From the NCBI RefSeq assembly GCF_002311515.1, contig NZ_DCAO01000065.1, positions 8,618 to 21,426 on the forward strand: a stretch of 12,809 nt of DNA. The letters are read 5' to 3'. Made by a program: the position numbers and the translations under genes. The DNA comes from Thalassospira sp. UBA1131. Lineage in GTDB: Bacteria; Pseudomonadota; Alphaproteobacteria; Rhodospirillales; Thalassospiraceae. The number at the start of each line of letters is the position of its first letter. The stretch's first letter is position 1. The notes under the pieces were generated by a model. It saw nothing but the letters and a program-made list of their open reading frames with translations. It did no database searches and was not told the origin of the DNA. Shown in pieces: positions 1 to 5,954 of this stretch.

Positions 1-912
1 GGCGGCATTCCCGATATCCTTGCCGGCTTTGACTTCCTTGTTGTCGTGATCGGTTTCTTTGGCATGGCGGAGTTGATCCACCTTGTTGAACAACAGGTTT
101 CCGGCAAATTGAAGCTGCTTCCGATCGGCAAAAGCTTTGTCAGTTGGAAAGACCTGATGCAGATCCGCTGGACCATGTTGCGATCCTCGATCATCGGATT
201 TGTCATCGGCGTTTTGCCCGGTGTTGGCGCATCTGTTGCGTCGGCTGTGACCTATGGCACCGAAATGCGTATGGCCGGTGAAGACCGCAAGAAATTCGGC
301 ACCGGCGATCCGCGGGGTCTGGCCGCACCTGAATCTGGCAACAATGCCGCGGCCGGTGGCGCGATGGTCCCGATGCTGACGCTTGGTATTCCGGGGTCGG
401 GTACGACGGCTATTCTGCTCGGTGCGTTGATGTTGTTTAACGTCACCCCTGGCCCGCTGATGTTTGAACAGCGCCCGGAAATCGCCTGGGGCCTGATTGC
501 ATCGATGTATATCGGCAACCTGGCGCTTTTGGTAATCAACCTGCCGCTGGTGGGTCTGTTTGCCAGAATGCTGACCATTCCGCAGAAATATCTCAGCCCG
601 CTGATTGCGGTTCTGGCCTTCATCGGCGTCTATTCTGTGGTTGGTAACCCGTTTGATCTGTTCCTGATCATCGCATTCGGGATTTTCGGCTGGGTCTTGC
701 GCAAACTGGAATTCTCGCTGGCCCCGATCATTCTGGGCTTCGTGCTGGGTCACCTGTTTGAAGACAACCTGCGCCGTGCACTTTCGATCTCGCGCGGGGA
801 CTGGTCGATCCTGGTCTCAAGCTGGGAAAGCATTGGTCTGTATGTGATGGCTGTGTTGATTGTCGCACTGCCTGTCATCGTCGGCCTGCGCAACAGACGT
901 AAAGCCAAATAA
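1..912 (+). CDS. tctA: Tripartite tricarboxylate transporter permease TctA, C-terminal part (5' end outside window)
   Basis: The frame is open from base 1 and ends at TAA 910-912, giving 303 residues. The family is normally about 500 residues, so roughly the last 60% is present. TctA is the large multispanning inner-membrane subunit of TTT carriers, which import citrate or other carboxylates with a periplasmic TctC-type binding protein and the small TctB subunit. Visible family signatures, numbered in this fragment, are GVLPGVG (about 70-76), PESGNNAAAGG (110-120) and LGIPGSGTTA (128-137). Several long hydrophobic segments follow, and the protein ends in a short basic tail (RNRRKAK). A GTG at 46 could be read as a start, but the conserved family sequence continues upstream of it, so the gene is cut by the window edge. 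Any tctB/tctC partners would lie upstream. The substrate cannot be told from this subunit. Confidence 0.93.
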   Translation, partial: GGIPDILAGFDFLVVVIGFFGMAELIHLVEQQVSGKLKLLPIGKSFVSWKDLMQIRWTMLRSSIIGFVIGVLPGVGASVASAVTYGTEMRMAGEDRKKFGTGDPRGLAAPESGNNAAAGGAMVPMLTLGIPGSGTTAILLGALMLFNVTPGPLMFEQRPEIAWGLIASMYIGNLALLVINLPLVGLFARMLTIPQKYLSPLIAVLAFIGVYSVVGNPFDLFLIIAFGIFGWVLRKLEFSLAPIILGFVLGHLFEDNLRRALSISRGDWSILVSSWESIGLYVMAVLIVALPVIVGLRNRRKAK

Positions 913-936
913 ACTGTCCTTGCCGGACACAAACTG

Positions 937-970
937 AAAGAGGGCGTCGTAATGACACCCTCTTTTTTTT
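937..970 (+). terminator. Intrinsic terminator of tctA
   Basis: AAAGAGGG (937-944) pairs with CCCTCTTT (958-965). The stem continues inward after one C/A mismatch with GTC/GAC (946-948 with 954-956) around a 5-nt loop. A run of eight T (963-970) follows directly. It lies 25 bp after the tctA stop. In the opposite direction the hairpin is followed only by a broken T tract, so any role in ending ahpD transcripts would be weaker. Confidence 0.9.
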
Positions 971-994
971 GTCTTGATGGCAGATGTTTGGCGG

Positions 995-1531
995 CTATTC
1001 GGCCAATGCATCCTCGGCATCAATCACGACCGCAACCGCATGGATAACCGATGCGATGCGGATGGCGTTCTGGATGGTTTCCTTTTTAACGCCAGCATTT
1101 TTCAGCACCTTGTCATGGGAATCGATGCACATGCCGCAACCATTGATCGCCGAAACCGCGATCGAAAACAGTTCGAAATCGGCCTTATCAATGCCCGGCT
1201 TGCCGATGATGTTCATGCGCAGGCGGGCTGGCATGGTGCTGTATTCTTCATCCGATACCAGGTGATTGAACCGGTAATAGATGTTGTTCATGCCCATGAT
1301 GGCAGCCGCACCCTTGGCAGCTTCAATCGCTTCTGGCGTCAGTTTTTCTTTTGCTTCTGCGGCAACGGCCTTGGTCAGTTTGGCGTTGCGCGATGCAAAG
1401 GCACACGCAAGGGCAGTGCCATAAACCTGCTGGTCGGTCATGCCCGGATTGTTGGCCATGCTCGAAAGGTTCAGCTTAAGGTCCTTGGCATAGGCCGGCA
1501 TGGAGTCCTTGATTTCAACGATCGACGTCAT
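995..1531 (-). CDS. ahpD: Alkyl hydroperoxidase AhpD (carboxymuconolactone decarboxylase-like fold)
   Basis: The protein has 178 residues, close to the 174-177 usual for AhpD. AhpD is a cytoplasmic disulfide reductase with weak peroxidase activity; in mycobacteria it passes electrons to AhpC. The catalytic signature is complete: E120, then C132-G-M-C135 and H139, matching Glu118, Cys130, Cys133 and His137 of the M. tuberculosis enzyme. The histidine found between the cysteines there (His132) is absent here. The start was placed at ATG 1531-1529, where the protein begins MTSIVEIKD. AGAGGA lies about 8 nt upstream, and the length then fits the family. An in-frame upstream extension to 1657 is not family-like. 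The gene lies 183 bp downstream of ahpC on the same strand. The spacer contains a terminator-like hairpin and a G8 tract, so ahpD may be expressed partly on its own. Confidence 0.93.
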   Translation of the reverse strand: MTSIVEIKDSMPAYAKDLKLNLSSMANNPGMTDQQVYGTALACAFASRNAKLTKAVAAEAKEKLTPEAIEAAKGAAAIMGMNNIYYRFNHLVSDEEYSTMPARLRMNIIGKPGIDKADFELFSIAVSAINGCGMCIDSHDKVLKNAGVKKETIQNAIRIASVIHAVAVVIDAEDALAE

Positions 1532-1574
1532 GGGAAAAATCCTCTGAAGCTGTCTGAAACGATAAACGCGTAAT

Positions 1575-1602
1575 TCAATAACGAATGGGGGGGGATTGTC
1601 AG
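1575..1602 (-). promoter_or_regulatory. Possible ahpD promoter with a C8/G8 tract in its spacer
   Basis: Read on the minus strand, CTGACA (1602-1597, 5/6 to TTGACA) is followed after 16 nt by TATTGA (1580-1575, only 3/6 to TATAAT). The spacer contains eight consecutive C, which is G8 at 1587-1594 on the + strand. The -10 match is poor, so this is only a candidate. It lies about 45 nt upstream of the ahpD start. Confidence 0.25.
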
Positions 1603-1660
1603 CCGTGGCAGTGCCGCACTTGGTAGGGCGCACAATGCGCAAGTCGGCAAAAGTCACAGG

Positions 1661-1696
1661 CTAAAATGTGGGACCGGGCCAAGGCCCGATCCCACA
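1661..1696 (-). terminator. Terminator-like hairpin between ahpC and ahpD
   Basis: TGTGGGA (1667-1673) pairs with TCCCACA (1690-1696). After one C/A mismatch the stem continues with CGGGCC/GGCCCG (1675-1680 with 1683-1688) around a very small AA loop. Read on the minus strand it lies just after the ahpC stop (1715) and is followed by TTTTAG, a short T tract. It could end or attenuate ahpC transcripts and lower expression of the downstream ahpD. The T run of four is weak for a full terminator. Confidence 0.6.
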
Positions 1697-1714
1697 AATA
1701 GGTCCGGACTGGAC

Positions 1715-2242
1715 TTACAGGGTTTCGTCGCCCTGGTTCCAGTTGCACGGGCAAAGTTCGTCGGTCTGCAGAGCGTCGAGAATACGAAGCGCTTCCTGCG
1801 GGTTACGACCAACGTTCAGGTCGTTGACCTGTACGTGACGGATGATGTTGTCCGGGTCGATGATGAAGGTCGCGCGGAGTGCAACACCGGCGTCTTTCGC
1901 CAGAACACCAAGGGCGGTCGAGAGTTCTTTTTTCTCGTCAGCCAGCCATACGAACGGGCTGTCGCCCAGGTCTTCGTGGTGGGTACGCCATGCAGCGTGC
2001 ACGAAGTCGGTGTCGGTCGAGCAACCCAGAAGAACCGCGTCACGGTCTTCGAAATCACCATTCAGTTCGCCGTAACCAACGATCTCGGTCGGGCAAACAA
2101 AGGTGAAGTCTTTCGGCCAGAAGAACAGGATCTTCCATTTGCCTTCATAGGACTTGTCGGTAACCGGTGCGAAGCTGTCCGGGGTTTTGCCCGAAACGCC
2201 GGTAAGATTGAATTCTGGAAGCGTATCACCAACGGTAAGCAT
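1715..2242 (-). CDS. ahpC: Peroxiredoxin AhpC, AhpD-dependent (mycobacterial-type) subfamily
   Basis: This is a 175-residue 2-Cys peroxiredoxin that reduces H2O2, organic peroxides and probably peroxynitrite in the cytoplasm. The active site P43-x3-T47-x2-C50 (in DFTFVCPTEI) holds the peroxidatic cysteine, and R123 is the likely active-site arginine. The C-terminus carries C164-P-C166-N-W, the counterpart of the CACNW tail of M. tuberculosis AhpC, whose cysteines exchange disulfides with AhpD. No AhpF is in view, but an ahpD gene lies downstream, which supports AhpD as reductant. The start at ATG 2242-2240 (MLTVGDTLPEF) has TAGGAGT about 7 nt upstream. A longer in-frame extension to 2299 lacks family sequence. 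The gene is divergent from oxyR; the 165-bp spacer holds a candidate promoter and OxyR half-sites. Confidence 0.96.
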   Translation of the reverse strand: MLTVGDTLPEFNLTGVSGKTPDSFAPVTDKSYEGKWKILFFWPKDFTFVCPTEIVGYGELNGDFEDRDAVLLGCSTDTDFVHAAWRTHHEDLGDSPFVWLADEKKELSTALGVLAKDAGVALRATFIIDPDNIIRHVQVNDLNVGRNPQEALRILDALQTDELCPCNWNQGDETL

Positions 2243-2278
2243 TATGGTTACTCCTAACCCAGTTTGTAAAAACAACGA

Positions 2279-2297
2279 GCGGCCCCCGACAGGCCGC
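2279..2297 (-). promoter_or_regulatory. Hairpin in the ahpC 5' leader
   Basis: GCGGCC (2279-2284) pairs perfectly with GGCCGC (2292-2297) around a 7-nt loop. In the ahpC transcript it is followed by UCG and then UUGUUUUU, ending about 15 nt before the Shine-Dalgarno. The arrangement resembles a weak terminator or attenuator, or a stabilising 5' stem. Confidence 0.4.
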
Positions 2298-2343
2298 AAA
2301 AACTTTTGTGTGCAGTTGCAAAAAATGCACTGCTTGCTAGCGA

Positions 2344-2372
2344 TTTGTAGAGAAATGCATTACCTAAGACAA
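2344..2372 (-). promoter_or_regulatory. Candidate ahpC promoter
   Basis: On the minus strand TTGTCT (2372-2367) is separated by exactly 17 nt from TACAAA (2349-2344), each 4/6 to the sigma70 consensus. It would give a leader of about 95 nt before the ahpC start. The candidate OxyR half-sites lie immediately upstream of the -35 box, where OxyR usually activates. Confidence 0.45.
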
Positions 2373-2409
2373 ATAGATAAAACTTGGATTCTTGATAGGA
2401 AAAATTTAT
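2373..2409. promoter_or_regulatory. Candidate OxyR binding site in the ahpC-oxyR spacer
   Basis: Two ATAG tetranucleotides (2373-2376 and 2395-2398) start exactly 22 bp apart, the spacing of the two ATAG elements in the E. coli OxyR motif (ATAG-N7-CTAT-N7-ATAG-N7-CTAT). The first also matches the T and A of the extended half-site ATAGnTnnnAn. A TTAT (2406-2409) stands where the last CTAT is expected; the internal CTAT position reads TTGG. The site abuts the candidate ahpC -35 box and overlaps the oxyR ribosome-binding site and start, which would allow autorepression. The match is partial. Confidence 0.4.
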
Positions 2410-3331
2410 GGCTGCCCAACCAAGCATCAAGCAGCTCAAATACCTTGTTGCGCTGTCCGAAACCGGACATTTTGGCCGCGCTGCAGAGACTTGCTTCATT
2501 ACGCAGCCAAGTTTGTCGGCTGCGATAAGCGAGCTTGAGAACCTTCTGGGTGCCCAACTGGTCGAACGCAACAAGCGTCAGGTCCTGATGACTCCACTCG
2601 GTGAAGAGGTCGTCTCGCGGGCGCGAAATATCCTTCAGGAAGTCGATGAACTGACCACCATGGCGCAGGCCGCCTCTGACCCGCTTTCGGGCCCGATCCA
2701 TATCGGTGTCATCCCGACCATCGGCCCCTATCTGTTGCCCGATGTGATGGCCGCACTCAAGGCGGGCTTCCCGAAATTGCAGCCGCTTCTGCGCGAAGAC
2801 CAAACCGCCAAGCTGGTGGAACTTCTGATGGCCGGCAAACTCGACCTTGCCCTGATCGCGCTTCCGATTGATGAAAACTGGCTTGAAGAGTTCGAACTTT
2901 TCGAGGACCGCTTTGTCTTTGCCTGTGCGCCGAACAATCCGCTGACGCACAAAAAGTATCTCGAAATCAGCGACATCAAGGATGAAAAGCTTCTGCTGCT
3001 TGAAGACGGCCACTGTCTGCGCGATCAGGCGCTTGAAGTCTGTCAGAAGGCGGGCTGGAACAAGTCGGCTGATTTCCAGGCCAACAGTCTGTCGACACTG
3101 GTTCAGATGGTCGGGGCCGGCATCGGTGCCACACTGTTGCCGGAAATGTCGCTTGAAGTCGAAGCCCGTCGGCCGGATCTGCTTAAGATCGTTCCGTTTG
3201 AAAATCCGGTGCCGATCCGGCGCATCGGCATGGTCTGGCGCCGCAGTTCGGCCCGCAAGCTGGAATATCGCCAGCTCGCAGCCTACCTGCGCGATCGCCT
3301 TGCCCCGCGCGATCAGGCCGTCGTCGCCTGA
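2408..3331 (+). CDS. oxyR: Peroxide-sensing LysR-type regulator OxyR
   Basis: The protein has 307 residues, normal for the family. An N-terminal winged helix-turn-helix (about residues 5-65, with HFGRAAETCFITQPSLSAAI as the recognition region) is followed by a LysR substrate-binding-like regulatory domain. The redox centre is explicit: LEDGHCLRDQALEVC places C203 and C212 in the positions of E. coli C199 and C208, which form the H2O2-induced disulfide. OxyR therefore most likely activates the divergent ahpC, and ahpD with it. The start at ATG 2408 has AGGA (2397-2400) 7 nt upstream. Transcription continues towards a rhomboid gene 54 bp downstream with no terminator between. The oxyR stop codon is part of an 11-bp inverted repeat that reaches the rhomboid start. 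Confidence 0.96.
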   Translation: MAAQPSIKQLKYLVALSETGHFGRAAETCFITQPSLSAAISELENLLGAQLVERNKRQVLMTPLGEEVVSRARNILQEVDELTTMAQAASDPLSGPIHIGVIPTIGPYLLPDVMAALKAGFPKLQPLLREDQTAKLVELLMAGKLDLALIALPIDENWLEEFELFEDRFVFACAPNNPLTHKKYLEISDIKDEKLLLLEDGHCLRDQALEVCQKAGWNKSADFQANSLSTLVQMVGAGIGATLLPEMSLEVEARRPDLLKIVPFENPVPIRRIGMVWRRSSARKLEYRQLAAYLRDRLAPRDQAVVA

Positions 3332-3398
3332 TCGGCAGCCCGTTGCCCGCCGTACCACTTAGGACACAGACAACAGACATAGCCAATGCTGCCGATCA
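3329..3398 (+). repeat. 11-bp inverted repeat joining the oxyR stop and rhomboid start codons
   Basis: TGATCGGCAGC (3329-3339) is perfectly complementary to GCTGCCGATCA (3388-3398), with 48 nt between. The left arm begins with the oxyR TGA stop codon; the right arm begins with the G of the rhomboid ATG. In a shared mRNA the stem would partly mask the rhomboid start until a ribosome finishing oxyR opens it. Confidence 0.6.
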
Positions 3399-4351
3399 AG
3401 GACAACAACCCGACCACCATCACGCCATGGGTCACCTACGCGATCATTGCGATCAATGTCGTGGTGTTTCTGGGGACCGTTACCCTTGATCCGCGCGCAG
3501 CCATTCTTGTGAACCTGCAATATGGTGCGATCCCGGCCGTGCTGTTTGGTCATGCCGAACTGCCACCGGGCTTTTCGCCCTTCCCGGCCGGTTTCGGGTT
3601 CCTGTCGATCTTTTCGGCCATGTTCATGCATGGCGGCTGGATGCATCTGGGCGGCAATATGCTGTATCTCTGGATCTTCGGGAATAATGTCGAAGATTCG
3701 ATGGGGCATTTCCGCTTTCTGATCTTTTATCTTGCCTGTGGCGTTGCCGCCGCCCTTGGGCACGGGTTGCTTGATACCCAGTCGGAAATTCCGATGATCG
3801 GGGCATCCGGTGCGCTTGCCGGAGTGCTGGGCGCCTATTTCCTGCTTTATCCCAAGGCACGCGTGCTGGTGTGGTTCTTCTGGGTGTTTATCTTTTATGT
3901 CCCGGCCGTGGTCGTGCTTGGCTTCTGGTTTATCACTCAGGTGATCAATTTCGGCAGTGGTGCTGGCGGCGGCATTGCATGGGTTGCCCATATCGCAGGC
4001 TTTGTCGCAGGCGTCGCCCTGATCCCGCTCTTCAAGCACCGCAATGTGCCACTGTGGCATGATGGTTCCCCCGCACCAGCCTTTGGCATCTATCGTCCTG
4101 GTCGTAAAACGCGTGGCAGCACATCGAACATCCCGCCCTGGGCGGCGGCCTACGAGGCAGAGCGCGCCGCCAAACGTGCCAATATGCGCCGTGATCAGCG
4201 CGGGCCCTGGGGGAAAGAGGGCGAGGAGCGCGATGCATCCCCATGGGGCCGCTATCAGCCAAAATCGTCACCAAAACCAAAATCCAAACCATCGGTTGGC
4301 GTCCCGAAAGTTGTCCGCTTGCATCCGGACCGCAACAAGGACGATACTTAG
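3386..4351 (+). CDS. Rhomboid-family intramembrane serine protease
   Basis: The protein has 321 residues. Rhomboids cleave membrane proteins within the bilayer using a Ser-His dyad. S141 in GASGA is the nucleophile and H202 in AHIAGF the catalytic base. The HGGWMHLGGNMLYLWIFG stretch (82-99), with H82, H87 and N91, is the conserved oxyanion and helix-2 region. About six hydrophobic segments lie between residues 15 and 216. Residues about 225-321 form a long hydrophilic tail rich in Arg, Lys and Pro, probably cytoplasmic. The start at ATG 3386 gives the usual short N-terminus (MLPIKDNNPT), but the Shine-Dalgarno is poor. Weak initiation fits translational coupling to oxyR, 54 bp upstream. The physiological substrate is unknown. 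Other rhomboid subtypes are possible, but the protease assignment is firm because both catalytic residues are present. Confidence 0.94.
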   Translation: MLPIKDNNPTTITPWVTYAIIAINVVVFLGTVTLDPRAAILVNLQYGAIPAVLFGHAELPPGFSPFPAGFGFLSIFSAMFMHGGWMHLGGNMLYLWIFGNNVEDSMGHFRFLIFYLACGVAAALGHGLLDTQSEIPMIGASGALAGVLGAYFLLYPKARVLVWFFWVFIFYVPAVVVLGFWFITQVINFGSGAGGGIAWVAHIAGFVAGVALIPLFKHRNVPLWHDGSPAPAFGIYRPGRKTRGSTSNIPPWAAAYEAERAAKRANMRRDQRGPWGKEGEERDASPWGRYQPKSSPKPKSKPSVGVPKVVRLHPDRNKDDT

Positions 4352-4373
4352 GCCAAAGAAAAAATATCGTCCC

Positions 4374-4379
4374 AGGAGG
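4374..4379 (+). promoter_or_regulatory. Consensus ribosome-binding site of the alcohol dehydrogenase
   Basis: AGGAGG stands 8 nt before ATG 4388, the strongest Shine-Dalgarno in the window. A short 8-bp inverted repeat (4339-4346 with 4365-4372) ends one base before it and straddles the rhomboid stop codon. Confidence 0.8.
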
Positions 4380-4387
4380 ATACCGTC

Positions 4388-5428
4388 ATGCGCGCAGCCT
4401 ACTTCACCGACTATCAGGGCCCGATCGAGGTTCAGAATGTCGCCGACCCGACTCCGCAAAATGGCGGTGTGGTCATCAAGGTCGAGGCCACCGGCCTGTG
4501 TCGTAGTGACTGGCATGGCTGGATGGGCCATGATTCCGATGTTCAGGTTCCCCATGTGCCGGGCCATGAGTTTGCCGGTACCATCGTTGCGGTCGGCAAG
4601 GACATCAAACGCTGGCAGGAAGGTGATCGTGTCACCGTGCCGTTCGTGTCGGGCTGCGGTCATTGCCCTGAATGCCATAGTGGCAATCATCAGGTTTGCG
4701 ATCATCAATTCCAACCAGGCTTTACCGGCTGGGGCAGCTTTGCCGAATATGTCGCGATTGATTACGCCGATACCAACCTTGTCCGCCTGCCCGATGAAAT
4801 GGATTTCGCAACCGCCGCAAGCCTCGGCTGTCGCTTTGCCACCAGCTTCCGCGGCGTGATTGATCAAGGCAAGGTTTCTGCCGGTCAAATCGTCGCCGTC
4901 CATGGTGCTGGCGGTGTTGGTCTGTCGGCGATCATGATTGCGGCGGCCGCCGGTGCCTATGTCATCGCGGTCGATATTGATGATGCCAAGCTCGACTTCG
5001 CCAAGGAAATCGGCGCCAATGCGGTGTTAAATGCGCGCTCAATCGATGACATCCCGGCTGCGATCAAGGACATCACCCGGGGTGGTGCGCATGTGTCGGT
5101 CGATGCACTTGGAAGTGCTGTGACCTGCTTTAACTCGGTCGCATCTTTGCGCAAGCGCGGCAAACATATTCAAATCGGGCTGATGACCGGTGATCATGCC
5201 CATGCCAAGGTGCCGATGGATCGCGTCGTTGCCCATGAACTTGAAATTCTGGGCAGTCACGGCATGCAGGCATTTCGCTATGACGCGATGCTCGACATGA
5301 TCCTGTCTGGCAAGCTTGCGCCGCAAAAGCTGATTGCTGATCGCGTCACCCTTGCCGAAGGCGCAACCGCACTTATGAATATGGACAGCTTCTCCTCGAC
5401 CGGCGTTACCGTGATTGACCGGTTCTGA
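4388..5428 (+). CDS. Zinc-dependent alcohol dehydrogenase family protein (medium-chain, NAD-type)
   Basis: A 346-residue medium-chain dehydrogenase/reductase that should oxidise alcohols or reduce aldehydes in the cytoplasm. Catalytic zinc ligands are visible at C38 (GLCRSDWHG), H60-E61 (PGHEFAG) and C148 (SLGCRFATS). The structural zinc lobe is complete, with C90, C93, C96 and C104. The Rossmann fold carries GAGGVG (173-178), and an acidic residue, D196, ends the second strand, which favours NAD over NADP. The QPGFTGWGSFAEYV segment is like the ADH6-type subgroup of the family. The start at ATG 4388 is fixed by the AGGAGG. The gene lies 36 bp after the rhomboid gene and only 3 bp before the DUF2478 gene, suggesting one operon. 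Substrate is not readable from sequence. Confidence 0.94.
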   Translation: MRAAYFTDYQGPIEVQNVADPTPQNGGVVIKVEATGLCRSDWHGWMGHDSDVQVPHVPGHEFAGTIVAVGKDIKRWQEGDRVTVPFVSGCGHCPECHSGNHQVCDHQFQPGFTGWGSFAEYVAIDYADTNLVRLPDEMDFATAASLGCRFATSFRGVIDQGKVSAGQIVAVHGAGGVGLSAIMIAAAAGAYVIAVDIDDAKLDFAKEIGANAVLNARSIDDIPAAIKDITRGGAHVSVDALGSAVTCFNSVASLRKRGKHIQIGLMTGDHAHAKVPMDRVVAHELEILGSHGMQAFRYDAMLDMILSGKLAPQKLIADRVTLAEGATALMNMDSFSSTGVTVIDRF

Positions 5429-5431
5429 TCC

Positions 5432-5944
5432 ATGCTGGCCGGTATTGCCTTTCAGCCCAAAAACCCGATTGATGATCTTCTGGCCGGGATTGCCAACACC
5501 ATGTTGGCAAACGGCAAGTCGGTTGCCGGATACGTTCAAAAACGCCGCAAGGATGCCGATTGCGGCACCCTGGTGCATGTCCGCAATCTGCGCAGTGGCG
5601 ATGAAATGCCAATCACGAAAAACCGTGGCAAAATGGCCAAGGGCTGCAAGCTGGATGGAGATGCGCTTTCGACCTTGGCCGCCCAGCTTGCCCGCGATGT
5701 CGAAGCCGGATCCGATATTCTGATCATTGCCCGCTTTGGCCGAAGCGAGGCCGAGGGCCGCGGCCTGCGTGATGTGATTTCACGCGCGCTCGATCTGGAA
5801 ATTCCGGTTTTGGTCGGGGTGCGCGATGAATATCGCGATGCGTGGGACGCTTTCCATGGCGGCTATGCCGATGCGCTCGCCCTTAACACTCAAGCCATCG
5901 AAAACTGGCTGTCGGAAGCACGCGCAGATTTGTTGGCAGTCTAA
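5432..5944 (+). CDS. DUF2478-family protein
   Basis: The protein has 170 residues and starts at ATG 5432, three bases after the dehydrogenase stop, so translation is probably coupled. No good Shine-Dalgarno is visible. It has the DUF2478 hallmarks: an N-terminal strand-helix with 'agyVQ' (about 31-36), a basic 'R..G..M.KGCKLD' stretch with C72, and the signature RFGRSEAEGRGLRD (101-114). The tail IPVLVGVRDEYRDAWDAFHGG (124-144) completes the match. The fold is thought to resemble nucleotide-binding P-loop proteins, but no Walker A motif is present. Family members are often found near molybdate-transport or molybdoenzyme genes; none is in view here. Function is unknown. The coupling to a zinc dehydrogenase is the only context clue. 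The assignment is from memory of the family pattern. Confidence 0.82.
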   Translation: MLAGIAFQPKNPIDDLLAGIANTMLANGKSVAGYVQKRRKDADCGTLVHVRNLRSGDEMPITKNRGKMAKGCKLDGDALSTLAAQLARDVEAGSDILIIARFGRSEAEGRGLRDVISRALDLEIPVLVGVRDEYRDAWDAFHGGYADALALNTQAIENWLSEARADLLAV

Positions 5945-5954
5945 CCATCAACCG

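Noticed and set aside
1532..1657. Longer N-terminus for ahpD
   Set aside because: The extra 42 residues have no family similarity, cover the G8 tract, and a good ribosome-binding site precedes the ATG at 1531.
2360..3358. 332-residue open frame on the - strand
   Set aside because: Antisense to oxyR, whose motifs are complete; the composition is shadow-like and would clash with the ahpC promoter region.
3359..4060. 233-residue frame on the - strand opposite the rhomboid gene
   Set aside because: Rich in His, Asp and Lys from reverse-complemented membrane codons; a shadow.
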